Below, one piece after another: positions 10,205 through 18,715 of a stretch of DNA of 64,000 nt. Below the pieces are notes generated by a model. That model did not search any database. It was not told the origin of the DNA and worked only from the letters and a program-made list of their open reading frames with translations. Each line of letters begins with the position of its first letter. The stretch's first letter is position 1. Both the position numbers and the translations under genes were made by a program. The DNA is from Marixanthotalea marina (GTDB lineage Bacteria > Bacteroidota > Bacteroidia > Flavobacteriales > Flavobacteriaceae), in NCBI GenBank assembly GCA_018883545.1, contig JAHLEH010000007.1:1-64000 (forward strand), read 5' to 3'.

Positions 10205-10981
10205 ATGCAACAGGAATTTTACAAATATCAAGGAACAGGAAACGATTTTGTGATGATTGATAATCGTCAACAATTATTCGACAAAAATGATACCAAACGC
10301 ATTGCTTTTTTATGCGACCGACGTTTTGGCATAGGTGCTGACGGACTTATACTATTGGAAAACCACGACACTTTAGATTTTAAGATGGTGTATTACAATG
10401 CCGATGGCAATGAAAGTACCATGTGTGGCAATGGTGGCAGGTGCTTGGTGGCTTTTGCCAAGCAATTGGGTGTGATTTCAAAAGAAGCGATTTTTGAAGC
10501 TATTGATGGAACGCACCATGCTTCTATTGACGACAATGGTATTGTTAGGCTGCAAATGCAGGATGTGGAAAATGTTGAAAAATATGCCAACCATGTTTTT
10601 TTAAATACGGGTTCGCCACATCATGTGCAGTTTGAAGACCGTTTAGAAGATTTTGATATTAAAAGTGAAGGTGCAAAAATACGTTATGGCGAACCGTATA
10701 ATGAAGCGGGCAGCAACGTGAATTTTGTTAAAAAAATTAACGATCAGATATTTGCCGTAAGGACTTATGAGCGTGGTGTGGAAGATGAAACCCTTTCGTG
10801 TGGAACTGGGGTCACCGCTGTAGCCTTGGCCATGCATGCCCTTGGTGAAACATCGGGGAACAATATTACCTTAAAAGTGCAAGGAGGTGAATTGCAGGTC
10901 TCTTTTAATGTTGAAAAAGACGCTTATACAAATGTGTGGCTAATTGGTCCTGCAGCACTTGTTTACAAAGGAATAATATGA
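10205..10981 (+). CDS. dapF: Diaminopimelate epimerase
   Basis: DapF interconverts LL- and meso-diaminopimelate for lysine and peptidoglycan synthesis. The 258-residue protein has both active-site cysteines: Cys74 in NADGNESTMCGNGGRC and Cys199 in ETLSCGTGVTA. The start is the ATG before QQEFYKYQGTGNDF, which is the family N-terminus. It opens a plus-strand run with a GNAT gene (ATGA overlap), mltG, a DUF2279 gene and a lysozyme-like gene, most of which concern the cell wall. Confidence 0.97.
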   Translation: MQQEFYKYQGTGNDFVMIDNRQQLFDKNDTKRIAFLCDRRFGIGADGLILLENHDTLDFKMVYYNADGNESTMCGNGGRCLVAFAKQLGVISKEAIFEAIDGTHHASIDDNGIVRLQMQDVENVEKYANHVFLNTGSPHHVQFEDRLEDFDIKSEGAKIRYGEPYNEAGSNVNFVKKINDQIFAVRTYERGVEDETLSCGTGVTAVALAMHALGETSGNNITLKVQGGELQVSFNVEKDAYTNVWLIGPAALVYKGII

Positions 10982-11502
10982 CAACTTTAAAAGGAGCAGA
11001 CATATATTTACGTGCTTTAGAGCCTGAAGACTTAGAGTTTGTTCACGAAGTGGAAAACGATGAGTCTATTTGGGAGATTAGTAATACCCAAACGCCCTAT
11101 TCCCGTTTTTTAATAAAGCAGTATCTAGAAAATGCCCACAAAGATATTTTTGAGGTAAAGCAGTTGCGTTTGGTTATTTCAAACTATGATGACAAGCCGT
11201 TGGGGTTGATAGATATTTTTGACTTCGATTTTAAAAATAAAAGAGCCGGTTTGGGAATTGTTATAAAAAAGGAAACAGATAGGGATAAAGGTTATGGGCG
11301 AGAAGCTTTACAATTATTAATAAATTATTCCTTTACCCATTTAGGGTTGCACCAGTTGTATTGTAATATTTCCGAAGAAAATAAAGCCAGTATAAAATTG
11401 TTTGCCAAACTTGGATTTGAAAGCGTTGGCTTAAAAAAAGATTGGAACTATACTAACGGCAGTTTTAAAAACGAATACTTATTTCAGCTTATAAATAATT
11501 AA
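10978..11502 (+). CDS. GNAT-family N-acetyltransferase (RimJ/RimL-like)
   Basis: This 174-residue GNAT protein transfers an acetyl group from acetyl-CoA, probably to an amine or a protein N-terminus. The acetyl-CoA loop is in GIVIKKETDRDKGYGREAL (near residues 91-109), followed by YCNISEENKASIKLFAKLGF, typical of the RimJ/RimL-SpeG group. The start ATG overlaps the dapF stop as ATGA, and mltG starts directly after its stop, so the three are an operon. The substrate is unknown. Confidence 0.88.
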   Translation: MTTLKGADIYLRALEPEDLEFVHEVENDESIWEISNTQTPYSRFLIKQYLENAHKDIFEVKQLRLVISNYDDKPLGLIDIFDFDFKNKRAGLGIVIKKETDRDKGYGREALQLLINYSFTHLGLHQLYCNISEENKASIKLFAKLGFESVGLKKDWNYTNGSFKNEYLFQLINN

Positions 11503-12546
11503 ATGTATATAAAAAAAATACTTTTAGCCATTGTGTTTATTGGTTTGGCAGTGGCAGCCTATTTTGCATATTATGTGTATGCCACTATGTTTGTTAGCAA
11601 TACAAACTTTAATAACGATGTTGCCTATATTTATGTGCCAACAAATGCTTCTTATGCAGAAGTTAGGGAACAATTGGTGCCACTTTTAAAAAACATAGAT
11701 AGGTTTGATGCACTGGCCTCACAGAAAAAATATACCACTAATATAAAAGCTGGGAAATTTGCTATTAAAAAAGGGATGAATAATAACGATATTATTAATT
11801 CCATTCGTAGCAATAACTTGCCTATTAATCTTTCTTTTAACAATCAGGAGTCATTGGGAAAACTAGCGGGTAGGATTGGTGCGCAAATTGAAGCAGATAG
11901 CCTTTCGCTATTGAAAGCGATGCAGGATACACTTTTTTTAAATGAGAATGGATTCACGCCAGCTACAAGTTTGGGAATGTATATACCTAATACTTATGAG
12001 TTTTTCTGGAACACTTCTGCCGAACAATTTAGGGATAGGATGTTGACAGAGTACCAAAGGTTTTGGACGGACGCTAGAAAGAATAAAGCAGAAGCCATAA
12101 AACTAACGCATAATGAAGTGATTACTTTGGCGTCAATTGTGCATGAGGAATCCAAAGCGCATGACGAGCAACCAAGAATTGCGGGTGTCTATTTGAATAG
12201 GTTGAGGATAGGCATGCCTTTACAGGCCGATCCAACACTTAAATTTGCTGCATATCAGTTGCCTGAATATCAGGATACGGTTATTAAGCGAGTTTTGAAT
12301 ATTCACAAGGAAATAGACTCCCCTTATAATACATACAAGATTGCTGGTTTGCCACCGGGCCCTATAGCCATGCCCGATGTGTCGGCCATAGATGCGGTTC
12401 TAAATTATGAAAAACATAGCTATTTGTATTTTGCGGCCGATGCCCAACGGTTGGGATATCATAAATTTGCCAAAACATTGTCGCAACACAACGCGAATGC
12501 TCGAGCGTATCAAAGGTATTTGTCATCTCAAGGTATTAATAGGTAG
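11503..12546 (+). CDS. mltG: Endolytic peptidoglycan transglycosylase MltG
   Basis: MltG (YceG) is an inner-membrane enzyme that cuts nascent glycan strands and is thought to set their length. The 347-residue protein has one N-terminal transmembrane helix (about 5-27), a LysM-like part with a long insertion, and the YceG core. The catalytic glutamate lies in LASIVHEESKAHDE, followed by VYLNRLRIGMPLQADPT and AGLPPGPI. It starts right after the GNAT stop and overlaps the next gene or lies close to it, which indicates co-transcription in a wall-related cluster. Confidence 0.95.
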   Translation: MYIKKILLAIVFIGLAVAAYFAYYVYATMFVSNTNFNNDVAYIYVPTNASYAEVREQLVPLLKNIDRFDALASQKKYTTNIKAGKFAIKKGMNNNDIINSIRSNNLPINLSFNNQESLGKLAGRIGAQIEADSLSLLKAMQDTLFLNENGFTPATSLGMYIPNTYEFFWNTSAEQFRDRMLTEYQRFWTDARKNKAEAIKLTHNEVITLASIVHEESKAHDEQPRIAGVYLNRLRIGMPLQADPTLKFAAYQLPEYQDTVIKRVLNIHKEIDSPYNTYKIAGLPPGPIAMPDVSAIDAVLNYEKHSYLYFAADAQRLGYHKFAKTLSQHNANARAYQRYLSSQGINR

Positions 12547-12554
12547 TGAAGTTG

Positions 12555-13460
12555 ATGAGGCTTAAATACATTTTATTGTTGTTTTTTGTGTTTGGCCAAT
12601 CCTTTTCGCAGTCTAAATTAGATGCTTTTTTAACCCCAAGCGATACTTTAAATATTCCAAGACGGAACTTAGTTGTAATTAGTGAAGCTTCTATTGCCAC
12701 GGTTTCTTTGGTTGGGTTGCATCAGCTTTGGTATGCAGATTACCCAAAGTCAAAATTCCATACCATTAACGATAATAATGAATGGCTCCAAATGGATAAA
12801 ATGGGGCACGTGTTTTCTTCCTATCAATTGGGAAGGATTGGAGCCAATGTTCTTAATTGGAGCGGCGTTGGTAAAAAGGAGCAATTACTATATGGCGCCA
12901 CTTTAGGTTTCGGTTTTTTAACTGCTGTAGAGGTTTTTGATGGTTTTTCTGAAGAATGGGGGTTTTCTTGGGGCGATGTTTTGTCTAATGCGATGGGCAC
13001 TGGGCTCTATATTGGGCAAGAATTGTTGTGGGATGAGCAGCGTATTAACTTAAAATTCTCTTTCCATCAAACTGCATATGCGTCCCAAAATCCCGAAAAA
13101 CTAGGTGATGGGTTTTTAGAAGAAATTTTAAAAGATTATAACGGACAAACATATTGGTTAAACTTCAATTTACATTCTTTTTTTAAAGAAACTAACATAC
13201 CTAAATGGCTCGATTTATCGCTAGGCTACGGGGCACAAGGCATGATAAGTGCTGCGCAAGATGTTGACAATCAATTGTTAAAAACTAATGAAAGGTTTCG
13301 GCAATTCTATTTAAGTTTTGATATAAATTTGAGTAAAATAAAAGTGAAAAATTCACGTTTCTTAACATCTCTTTTAGATGTTTTAAACGTAATTAAGGTG
13401 CCTTTTCCAGCATTGGAATTCAGTAAAAATGGGTGTGTATTTCATCTATTCTACTATTAA
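12555..13460 (+). CDS. DUF2279 (YfiM-like) exported protein
   Basis: This 301-residue protein has a signal peptide (residues 1-19, ending FSQ) and a DUF2279 region marked by MDKMGHVFSSYQLGR and EWGFSWGDVLSNAMGTG, with several moderately hydrophobic helices. Function is unknown; family members are predicted envelope proteins. A GTG at 12546 overlapping the mltG stop is an alternative start that adds three residues; the ATG is chosen because it directly precedes the signal peptide. It is the last gene of the dapF-mltG run. Confidence 0.82.
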   Translation: MRLKYILLLFFVFGQSFSQSKLDAFLTPSDTLNIPRRNLVVISEASIATVSLVGLHQLWYADYPKSKFHTINDNNEWLQMDKMGHVFSSYQLGRIGANVLNWSGVGKKEQLLYGATLGFGFLTAVEVFDGFSEEWGFSWGDVLSNAMGTGLYIGQELLWDEQRINLKFSFHQTAYASQNPEKLGDGFLEEILKDYNGQTYWLNFNLHSFFKETNIPKWLDLSLGYGAQGMISAAQDVDNQLLKTNERFRQFYLSFDINLSKIKVKNSRFLTSLLDVLNVIKVPFPALEFSKNGCVFHLFYY

Positions 13461-13482
13461 AAAAGGCACATAAACGAGTAAT

Positions 13483-13513
13483 TTTGAATTAAATGATATT
13501 ATTTATAATTTTG
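13483..13513 (+). promoter_or_regulatory. Promoter of the lysozyme-like gene
   Basis: TTTG (13483-13486), a 19-base spacer, then TAATTTTG (13506-13513) match the Bacteroidota vegetative promoter in both boxes and spacing. The gene starts 37 bases further on. Confidence 0.75.
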
Positions 13514-13550
13514 CACGCTCAAATTTTCAAGCATATCTAATACTGTTAAT

Positions 13551-14240
13551 ATGCTGAAGAAATTAAAAATTATGGGGAAAAGTATTGCAAGTTTATTGAG
13601 TATATCGCTTACAATATGTATTCTATTGTTAGTTTCATTATCATCAAATGAAACAATTGATTTAAGTAAGTATTCAACTAATGGCTTAGATTTAAATTAT
13701 ACGGTAAGCCAGGAGCCAAACATCCAAGAGGGTGATTTAGCTTCAATTGACGGTAACAACAAGGTGTTTTCACCTTATTTGGGAAAATCTTTTGTAGGTT
13801 TTAAAGAAGCTTTAGCTTTTAAAGAATCCGGGGGTGACTATTTTTCGGTTAATACTTTGGGTTATTTAGGAAAATACCAGTTTGGGGCAGAAACCTTAAA
13901 ACTAATTGGTATTTATAATCCAGCACAGTTTTTAAACAATCCAGAACTTCAGGAAAAAGCTTTTATAGCGAATGCCGAACGTAACAAATGGATTTTAAGA
14001 CGCGACATTAAAAATTTTGTTGGTAAAAAAATCAATGGTGTGGTTATTACAGAATCTGGCATTTTAGCTGCAGCACATCTTGCAGGCCCTGGTAATGTGA
14101 AAAAATACCTAAGAAGTTATGGGCAAGAAGACTTTGAAGATGGTTATGGAACGACTATCCAATACTATATCAAAAAGTTTTCTGGTTATGATACCTCTTT
14201 TTTAAAGCCAAATAAAAAAGCAAAAGCGACTTCAGTTTAA
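13551..14240 (+). CDS. Lysozyme-like (transglycosylase-fold) peptidoglycan protein
   Basis: This 229-residue protein has an N-terminal hydrophobic segment (about 10-30, signal or anchor), a linker, and a lysozyme-like domain from about residue 85. The candidate catalytic glutamate is in ALAFKESGGDYFSV, followed by LGYLGKYQFG, which resembles transglycosylase SLT folds. It probably acts on peptidoglycan in the periplasm. It has its own good promoter and lies behind the dapF-mltG wall cluster. Its terminator is located inside the coding end of the convergent methylase gene. Database names in this group vary (often LysM or peptidoglycan-binding), though no LysM is visible here. Confidence 0.78.
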   Translation: MLKKLKIMGKSIASLLSISLTICILLLVSLSSNETIDLSKYSTNGLDLNYTVSQEPNIQEGDLASIDGNNKVFSPYLGKSFVGFKEALAFKESGGDYFSVNTLGYLGKYQFGAETLKLIGIYNPAQFLNNPELQEKAFIANAERNKWILRRDIKNFVGKKINGVVITESGILAAAHLAGPGNVKKYLRSYGQEDFEDGYGTTIQYYIKKFSGYDTSFLKPNKKAKATSV

Positions 14241-14242
14241 GA

Positions 14243-14959
14243 CTAAAATTTATGAATTATGAATATGGTAGGCCTCTTATGGAGGTCTACCTTTTTTTTT
14301 GCCCATTCACTAGCGGTTAATGTTTTGATATATTCAGTGGGAAGGGTGATATCGCAAGCAACGCAGATATTGGTGTTTTTATCCAATATGACACAAAGGT
14401 CTTCCAAAATTTTATTGTTCCTATAGGGTGTTTCTATAAAAATTTGAGATTGTTTGTGTTCAAAAGATAAGCGTTCCAAGCGTTTTAACTCTTTCTTTCT
14501 TTCGTTTTTGTCTATGGGCAAATAGCCATTAAAAGCGAAGCTTTGCCCGTTCATGCCAGAACTCATTAAGGCCATTAATATAGAAGAAGGCCCAACCATG
14601 GGAATAACCTTTATATTATATTTATGGGCCAAATTTACAATATCGGCACCAGGATCGGCAACGCCAGGGCAGCCAGCTTCGGACATTAAGCCTACATCGG
14701 TTCCATTGTTGCAAGGTTCTAAAAACCTTGGAAGTTCCATGCTGTCGGTATATTTGTTGAGTGCAAACAGCTCTAAAGAGGATTGTGGCTTTTTAGGTGT
14801 AATTTTTTTAATGAACTTTCTTGCTGTTTTTTCGTTTTCAACAATATAAGTGTTTATGTGCTCAATTGTTTTTTTTACAGAAAGCGGCAAAACCTCTAGG
14901 GGTTCGTTATCACCTAAAGTTGTGGGTATTAGATATAAATTTCCTTTGTTTGGATTCAT
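14243..14959 (-). CDS. RsmI-like tetrapyrrole-methylase-family SAM methyltransferase
   Basis: This 238-residue protein belongs to the TP_methylase fold that includes RsmI, which 2'-O-methylates C1402 of 16S rRNA. Visible features are GNLYLIPTTLGD at the start, GLMSEAGCPGVADPGADIV near 88-106 (the RsmI-type SAM loop), VGPSSILMALMSSG, and FIETPYRNNKILEDL. It is a diverged member, and Bacteroidota often encode a second, more typical RsmI, so the target is uncertain. It is third in the dnaA operon. Its last codons double as a terminator for the convergent gene. Confidence 0.85.
   Translation of the reverse strand: MNPNKGNLYLIPTTLGDNEPLEVLPLSVKKTIEHINTYIVENEKTARKFIKKITPKKPQSSLELFALNKYTDSMELPRFLEPCNNGTDVGLMSEAGCPGVADPGADIVNLAHKYNIKVIPMVGPSSILMALMSSGMNGQSFAFNGYLPIDKNERKKELKRLERLSFEHKQSQIFIETPYRNNKILEDLCVILDKNTNICVACDITLPTEYIKTLTASEWAKKKVDLHKRPTIFIIHKF
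14267..14300 (+). terminator. Terminator of the lysozyme-like gene, inside the convergent coding region
   Basis: GGTAGGCCTC (14267-14276) pairs with GAGGTCTACC (14282-14291, one G-U pair) and is followed by nine T (14292-14300). It lies 30 bases inside the 3' end of the RsmI-like gene and encodes its KKKVDLHKRPT end. Confidence 0.85.
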
Positions 14960-15008
14960 TGTGTGAACTTATCCAATAAAAATACGAAATAATGGGATTA
15001 AAAATGTG

Positions 15009-15461
15009 TTATTTTAATGATGAGGCAATAACAGTGCAGGCTTCATCAAGCATTTTGTAAACGTTTTCAAAACCTTCCGGTCCGCCATAATAAGGATCTG
15101 GTACATCGTAATTTTGGTTGGGGTAGGTTTCGTTTAAGATAAATTTCACTTTATCTCTGTCGTTATCATCTCTTGCCAAATTCATCACATTGTTGTAATT
15201 AGATTCATCCATTACATAAATCTGATCGAATGTATCGAAATCTGTGGTGCTGAACTGGCGTCCCCTTAAACTAGAAATGTCCAGTCCGTTTTCTTTGGCT
15301 ACCTTAATAGCTCTTCTGTCTGGAGCGCTACCCACATGATAATTGGCAGTACCAGCTGAGTCTACAATAAATTTGTCTTTTGGAAGCTTGGATTTTAGAA
15401 TGCCTTCGGCCAATGGCGATCGGCAAATATTTCCCAAACAAACCATTAAGATTTTAGTCAT
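15009..15461 (-). CDS. Low-molecular-weight protein-tyrosine phosphatase
   Basis: This 150-residue protein has the C-x5-R active site at its N-terminus (Cys8 to Arg14 in VCLGNICRSP) and the general-acid aspartate in DPYYGGPEGF near residue 120. These enzymes dephosphorylate tyrosine residues, often in exopolysaccharide or stress control. It lies 12 bases after dnaA in the same direction and is followed by the RsmI-like gene. No kinase partner is encoded nearby. Confidence 0.93.
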   Translation of the reverse strand: MTKILMVCLGNICRSPLAEGILKSKLPKDKFIVDSAGTANYHVGSAPDRRAIKVAKENGLDISSLRGRQFSTTDFDTFDQIYVMDESNYNNVMNLARDDNDRDKVKFILNETYPNQNYDVPDPYYGGPEGFENVYKMLDEACTVIASSLK

Positions 15462-15473
15462 TTAAATAGTTTT

Positions 15474-16901
15474 TTATACAGAGAGTTTTTTGGTAAGATC
15501 TTCAACATACTTTTTGAATTGTTTGTCTGTTGAAGAAAGATTATCTACAGTTTTGCAAGCATGCAACACTGTGGCATGGTCCCGTTTTCCAATTTGAGAA
15601 CCGATACTGGCTAAAGAGGCCTTGGTGAATTTTTTAGCAAAAAACATAGCCAATTGCCTTGCTTGCACAATATGCCGCTTTCTGGTTTTTGATTGTAACG
15701 TGTCGATATCCATTTGGAAATAATCTGAAACGATTTTTTGGATATAGTCTATAGAAACTTCGCGTTTGGTGTTTTTAACAAATTTCTCAACAATTTGCTT
15801 GGCCAAATCTATAGTGATTTCCTTTTTGTTAAAAGACGATTGTGCTATTAAAGAGATGATGGCGCCTTCCAGTTCCCTAACATTGGATTTGATGTTTTTG
15901 GCAACATATTCAACAATATCTTCTGGCATTTCAACACCATCACGATATAACTTGTTTTTTAAAATAGAAACACGAGTTTCGAAATCTGGATTTTGTAGCT
16001 CGGCAGAAAGTCCCCATTTAAAACGAGACAATAAACGTTGTTCAATGTCTTGCATATCCACTGGTGCTTTGTCACTGGTTAAAATAACTTGCTTGCCGTT
16101 TTGGTGTAAATGATTGAATATATGGAAGAACACGTCTTGAGTGCCAGATTTTCCAGAGAAAAACTGAACATCATCAATAATCAGTACATCGATTATTTGA
16201 TAGAAATGGATAAAATCATTTCTATTGTTCTTTTTAACAGAGTCGATATACTGTTGTGTGAATTTTTCAGCTGAAATATATAAAACCGTTTTTTCTGGAT
16301 ATTTATCTTTTATATCTACCCCAATGGCATGTGCCAAATGCGTTTTGCCCAAACCAACACCACCAAAAATGAGCAATGGATTAAAAGAGGTTCCTCCTGG
16401 TTTTGCAGCAACAGCTAAGCCTGCACTTCTGGCCAATCTGTTAGAGTCACCTTCTAAAAAATTCTCGAAACTATAATTGGGGTTTAGCTGAGATTCTATT
16501 TTTACATTCCTTATGCCTGGAATTACAAATGGATTTCGTAATTCAGGATTTTTGTTGTTTAAAGGAATGTCTACATCTTGAGATTTTACAGCAGTTCTGT
16601 TGGAACTCGGAATCTTTTCAGTAAACGGGTGCTTATTGCCGTACGTGTTTTCCATTTTAATAATGTAAACAAGTTTGGCCTTTTCACCCAACTCTTTTGT
16701 TAACGATACTTTAAGGATTTTTACATAGTGTTCCTCAAGCCATTCGTAGAAAAATTTACTGGGTACTTGTATGCTTAGAGCATTGTCTGTAAGCTTTACA
16801 GCAACGATGGGTTCAAACCAAGTTTTGTACGCTTGCGGTTGTATGTTATCTTTTATGAATTTAAGACAATTATTCCATACCGATTGCGCAGTTTTACTCA
16901 T
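15474..16901 (-). CDS. dnaA: Chromosomal replication initiator protein DnaA
   Basis: DnaA binds boxes at the origin and melts DNA to start replication. The 475-residue protein has all four domains: an N-terminal helicase/DnaA-partner domain (1-80), a linker, an AAA+ domain with Walker A GGVGLGKT at 180-187 and Walker B VLIIDDVQFF, and the C-terminal DNA-binding domain with the signature GKRDHATVLHACKTV. It leads an operon with the phosphatase and methylase genes. The upstream region (16902-17091) has TGTGAACAA near 16986, one mismatch from a DnaA box, which might serve autoregulation. No cluster of boxes marking oriC was seen. Confidence 0.98.
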   Translation of the reverse strand: MSKTAQSVWNNCLKFIKDNIQPQAYKTWFEPIVAVKLTDNALSIQVPSKFFYEWLEEHYVKILKVSLTKELGEKAKLVYIIKMENTYGNKHPFTEKIPSSNRTAVKSQDVDIPLNNKNPELRNPFVIPGIRNVKIESQLNPNYSFENFLEGDSNRLARSAGLAVAAKPGGTSFNPLLIFGGVGLGKTHLAHAIGVDIKDKYPEKTVLYISAEKFTQQYIDSVKKNNRNDFIHFYQIIDVLIIDDVQFFSGKSGTQDVFFHIFNHLHQNGKQVILTSDKAPVDMQDIEQRLLSRFKWGLSAELQNPDFETRVSILKNKLYRDGVEMPEDIVEYVAKNIKSNVRELEGAIISLIAQSSFNKKEITIDLAKQIVEKFVKNTKREVSIDYIQKIVSDYFQMDIDTLQSKTRKRHIVQARQLAMFFAKKFTKASLASIGSQIGKRDHATVLHACKTVDNLSSTDKQFKKYVEDLTKKLSV

Positions 16902-17091
16902 TTTTTATAACTATGGTTTGTTTGTTAGTTAGTTTTTGAAGAGAAAATGTTGTTCTCTTTCCCCCGACGATTGCTTGGCAAATATGTGAACAAAATTCTA
17001 AAAAAAAAAATGAAATGGTATTGAATTTTTAGATTTTTTTTCTCATGTTTATCGACCTCTCGAAACTACAAAAAAATATTTAATAAACCTT

Positions 17092-17490
17092 ATGAAATTC
17101 GATAAAATACAAATAAGAGTGCGGTATGGCGAAACCGACCAAATGGGGGTTGTCTATCACGGAAACTATGCGCTATACTTGGAAATGGGACGCATAGAAT
17201 GGTTAAGGAAACTAGGGATTTCTTATAGGGATATGGAAGAAAGTGGTGTTATGTTACCTGTTGTTTCGTTGAACATAAATTATAAAAAGTCAGCGGGTTA
17301 TGATGATGTAATTAATGTAAAAACTCAACTCAAAAAACTGCCTACAGCTAAGATTGAATTTGAGTATGAAATCACCAATGAGAAGGATGAAATCTTAACT
17401 ACGGCAAGTACCGTTTTGGTGTTTATAGATAAGAAAACAAATAGGCCTGTAAAAGCTCCTCAATACATTTTGGATGCAATTCAGAATTAG
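17092..17490 (+). CDS. Acyl-CoA thioesterase, YbgC/FadM type
   Basis: This 132-residue hotdog-fold enzyme hydrolyses acyl-CoA. The family motif YGETDQMGVVYHGNYALYLEMGR is at residues 12-34 (in parts), with catalytic Asp16 in the DxMGVVYH loop. Length matches the family. It is divergent from dnaA and converges on the YigZ gene with only one base between the two coding ends. In other bacteria YbgC sits with tol-pal genes; none are here, so the substrate is open. Confidence 0.92.
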   Translation: MKFDKIQIRVRYGETDQMGVVYHGNYALYLEMGRIEWLRKLGISYRDMEESGVMLPVVSLNINYKKSAGYDDVINVKTQLKKLPTAKIEFEYEITNEKDEILTTASTVLVFIDKKTNRPVKAPQYILDAIQN

Positions 17491-17491
17491 T

Positions 17492-18100
17492 CTAAATTTC
17501 TTTTATCTCTATTTCGTATAATTGATTGAATATTTCAAAAATTAAAGAGGCTTCTTTTTTTCTCACGGAAATGTAAATTTTGCAATCCATTTCCAATGTT
17601 TGATTGGTGATGTTGATATTTTTTTCTTTGATTATCCGCATGACCTTATTCATGTTTTTGTAATCGAAAGAAATGCAATATTCAACATCTATGGTTTTTT
17701 CAAATATCGTAGCTTCTTCTAGAGTTAGTTGCGCTGTTGCTTTATAGGCATTTATTAATCCACCAACACCCAATTTAACACCGCCAAAATAGCGAACCAC
17801 GACAATGAGTATATTGGTTACTTCAAAAGATTGTATTTGCCCATAAATAGGCATGCCAGCAGAATTATTAGGTTCGCCATCATCGTTGGCCCTAAAATAA
17901 ATAGATTCGGTGCCTATTTGGTAAGCATAGCACCAATGTCTGGCAGCATGATGCTGTTTTTTTAGTGAATCTATGTGTTGTTGTGCCTGTTCTTCGGTTT
18001 CAACAGGAAATGCATAGCCGAAAAATTTGCTGTTTTTCTCTTTAAACAAGACGCCGTCAACAGATGTTTCAATGGTTTTGTATGTGTCCTTTTCAATCAA
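17492..18100 (-). CDS. YigZ/IMPACT-family protein
   Basis: This 202-residue protein has the UPF0029/IMPACT domain: KKQHHAARHWCYAYQIG, ANDDGEPNNSAGMPI and ILIVVVRYFGGVKLGVGGLINAYKATA (in parts) over residues 45-130, with the second, ferredoxin-like domain after it. Bacterial members are of uncertain function; homology to eukaryotic IMPACT suggests a link to translation or nucleic acids. It is last in a minus-strand run ribD-HAD-yigZ, touching the HAD gene end to start. Confidence 0.92.
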   Translation of the reverse strand: MIEKDTYKTIETSVDGVLFKEKNSKFFGYAFPVETEEQAQQHIDSLKKQHHAARHWCYAYQIGTESIYFRANDDGEPNNSAGMPIYGQIQSFEVTNILIVVVRYFGGVKLGVGGLINAYKATAQLTLEEATIFEKTIDVEYCISFDYKNMNKVMRIIKEKNINITNQTLEMDCKIYISVRKKEASLIFEIFNQLYEIEIKEI

Positions 18101-18715
18101 TTAACTTAACAAATTGCTTTTTTTGGTTAGCAGTTGTGAAATGTCTTCGGTTGCTGGATTGATGTTCCAAACACGAATGCCCATTTCTTTGGCCGATTTG
18201 ATATTTTCAGAATTATCGTCTATAAATACACAGTCTTCTGGTAGTAGGTTGTTGGCTTTTAATACAAATTCATAGATGCTTTTGTCGGGTTTTCTAAATT
18301 GAATTTCATGGGATAGGTAAAAAGCATCAAAGCAATTTTTGAATTCGTTATAAAAAGGCACGTTTTTTTCAATCCAATCGATATGTAATGCGTTGGTGTT
18401 GCTTAACAGTATTAGTTTGTAGTTGCTGGTTTTTTTCAGTTCTTTTAAAAAGTCCAATCTGTGTTTTGGGAGATCCTTCAGCATGAAATTCCAGATGTCT
18501 ATCAATTCACTTTTGGTAAGATGCGGAAATTTTTCTAAGTAAAATTCTAAAAATGTATGCGAAGAAATGAGCCCTTGTTCATAAATATGGTTGATTTTCT
18601 CTATCTCTGAAGAGAAAGTATCTACTTTAAACTTTTGGTAGGTGTTTTTTATAAACCCTTCAATATCGAGATTAATGAAAACGTTTCCGAAATCGAAAAT
18701 TAGTGCTTTAGCCAT
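18101..18715 (-). CDS. HAD-family hydrolase (subfamily IA, YihX-like)
   Basis: This 204-residue cytoplasmic protein has the HAD motifs: LIFDFGNVFINLD at the start (nucleophile Asp in DFGNV), ILLSNTNA for motif II, and CVFIDDNSENIKSAKEMG for the acidic motif. Members of this branch dephosphorylate small sugar phosphates. It overlaps the ribD start region by eight bases, so the two are co-translated. In flavin synthesis the phosphatase after RibD is often an HAD enzyme, which makes a role on the pyrimidine phosphate intermediate plausible but unproven. Confidence 0.9.
   Translation of the reverse strand: MAKALIFDFGNVFINLDIEGFIKNTYQKFKVDTFSSEIEKINHIYEQGLISSHTFLEFYLEKFPHLTKSELIDIWNFMLKDLPKHRLDFLKELKKTSNYKLILLSNTNALHIDWIEKNVPFYNEFKNCFDAFYLSHEIQFRKPDKSIYEFVLKANNLLPEDCVFIDDNSENIKSAKEMGIRVWNINPATEDISQLLTKKSNLLS

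Noticed and set aside
10936..10977. Earlier start for the GNAT gene inside dapF
   Set aside because: The ATG at 10978 overlaps the dapF stop as ATGA and matches the usual GNAT start; the extra residues look like frame-shifted dapF.
16902..17091. Possible oriC next to dnaA
   Set aside because: Only one near-match to a DnaA box is seen and no cluster or AT-rich unwinding repeats, so an origin is not supported.
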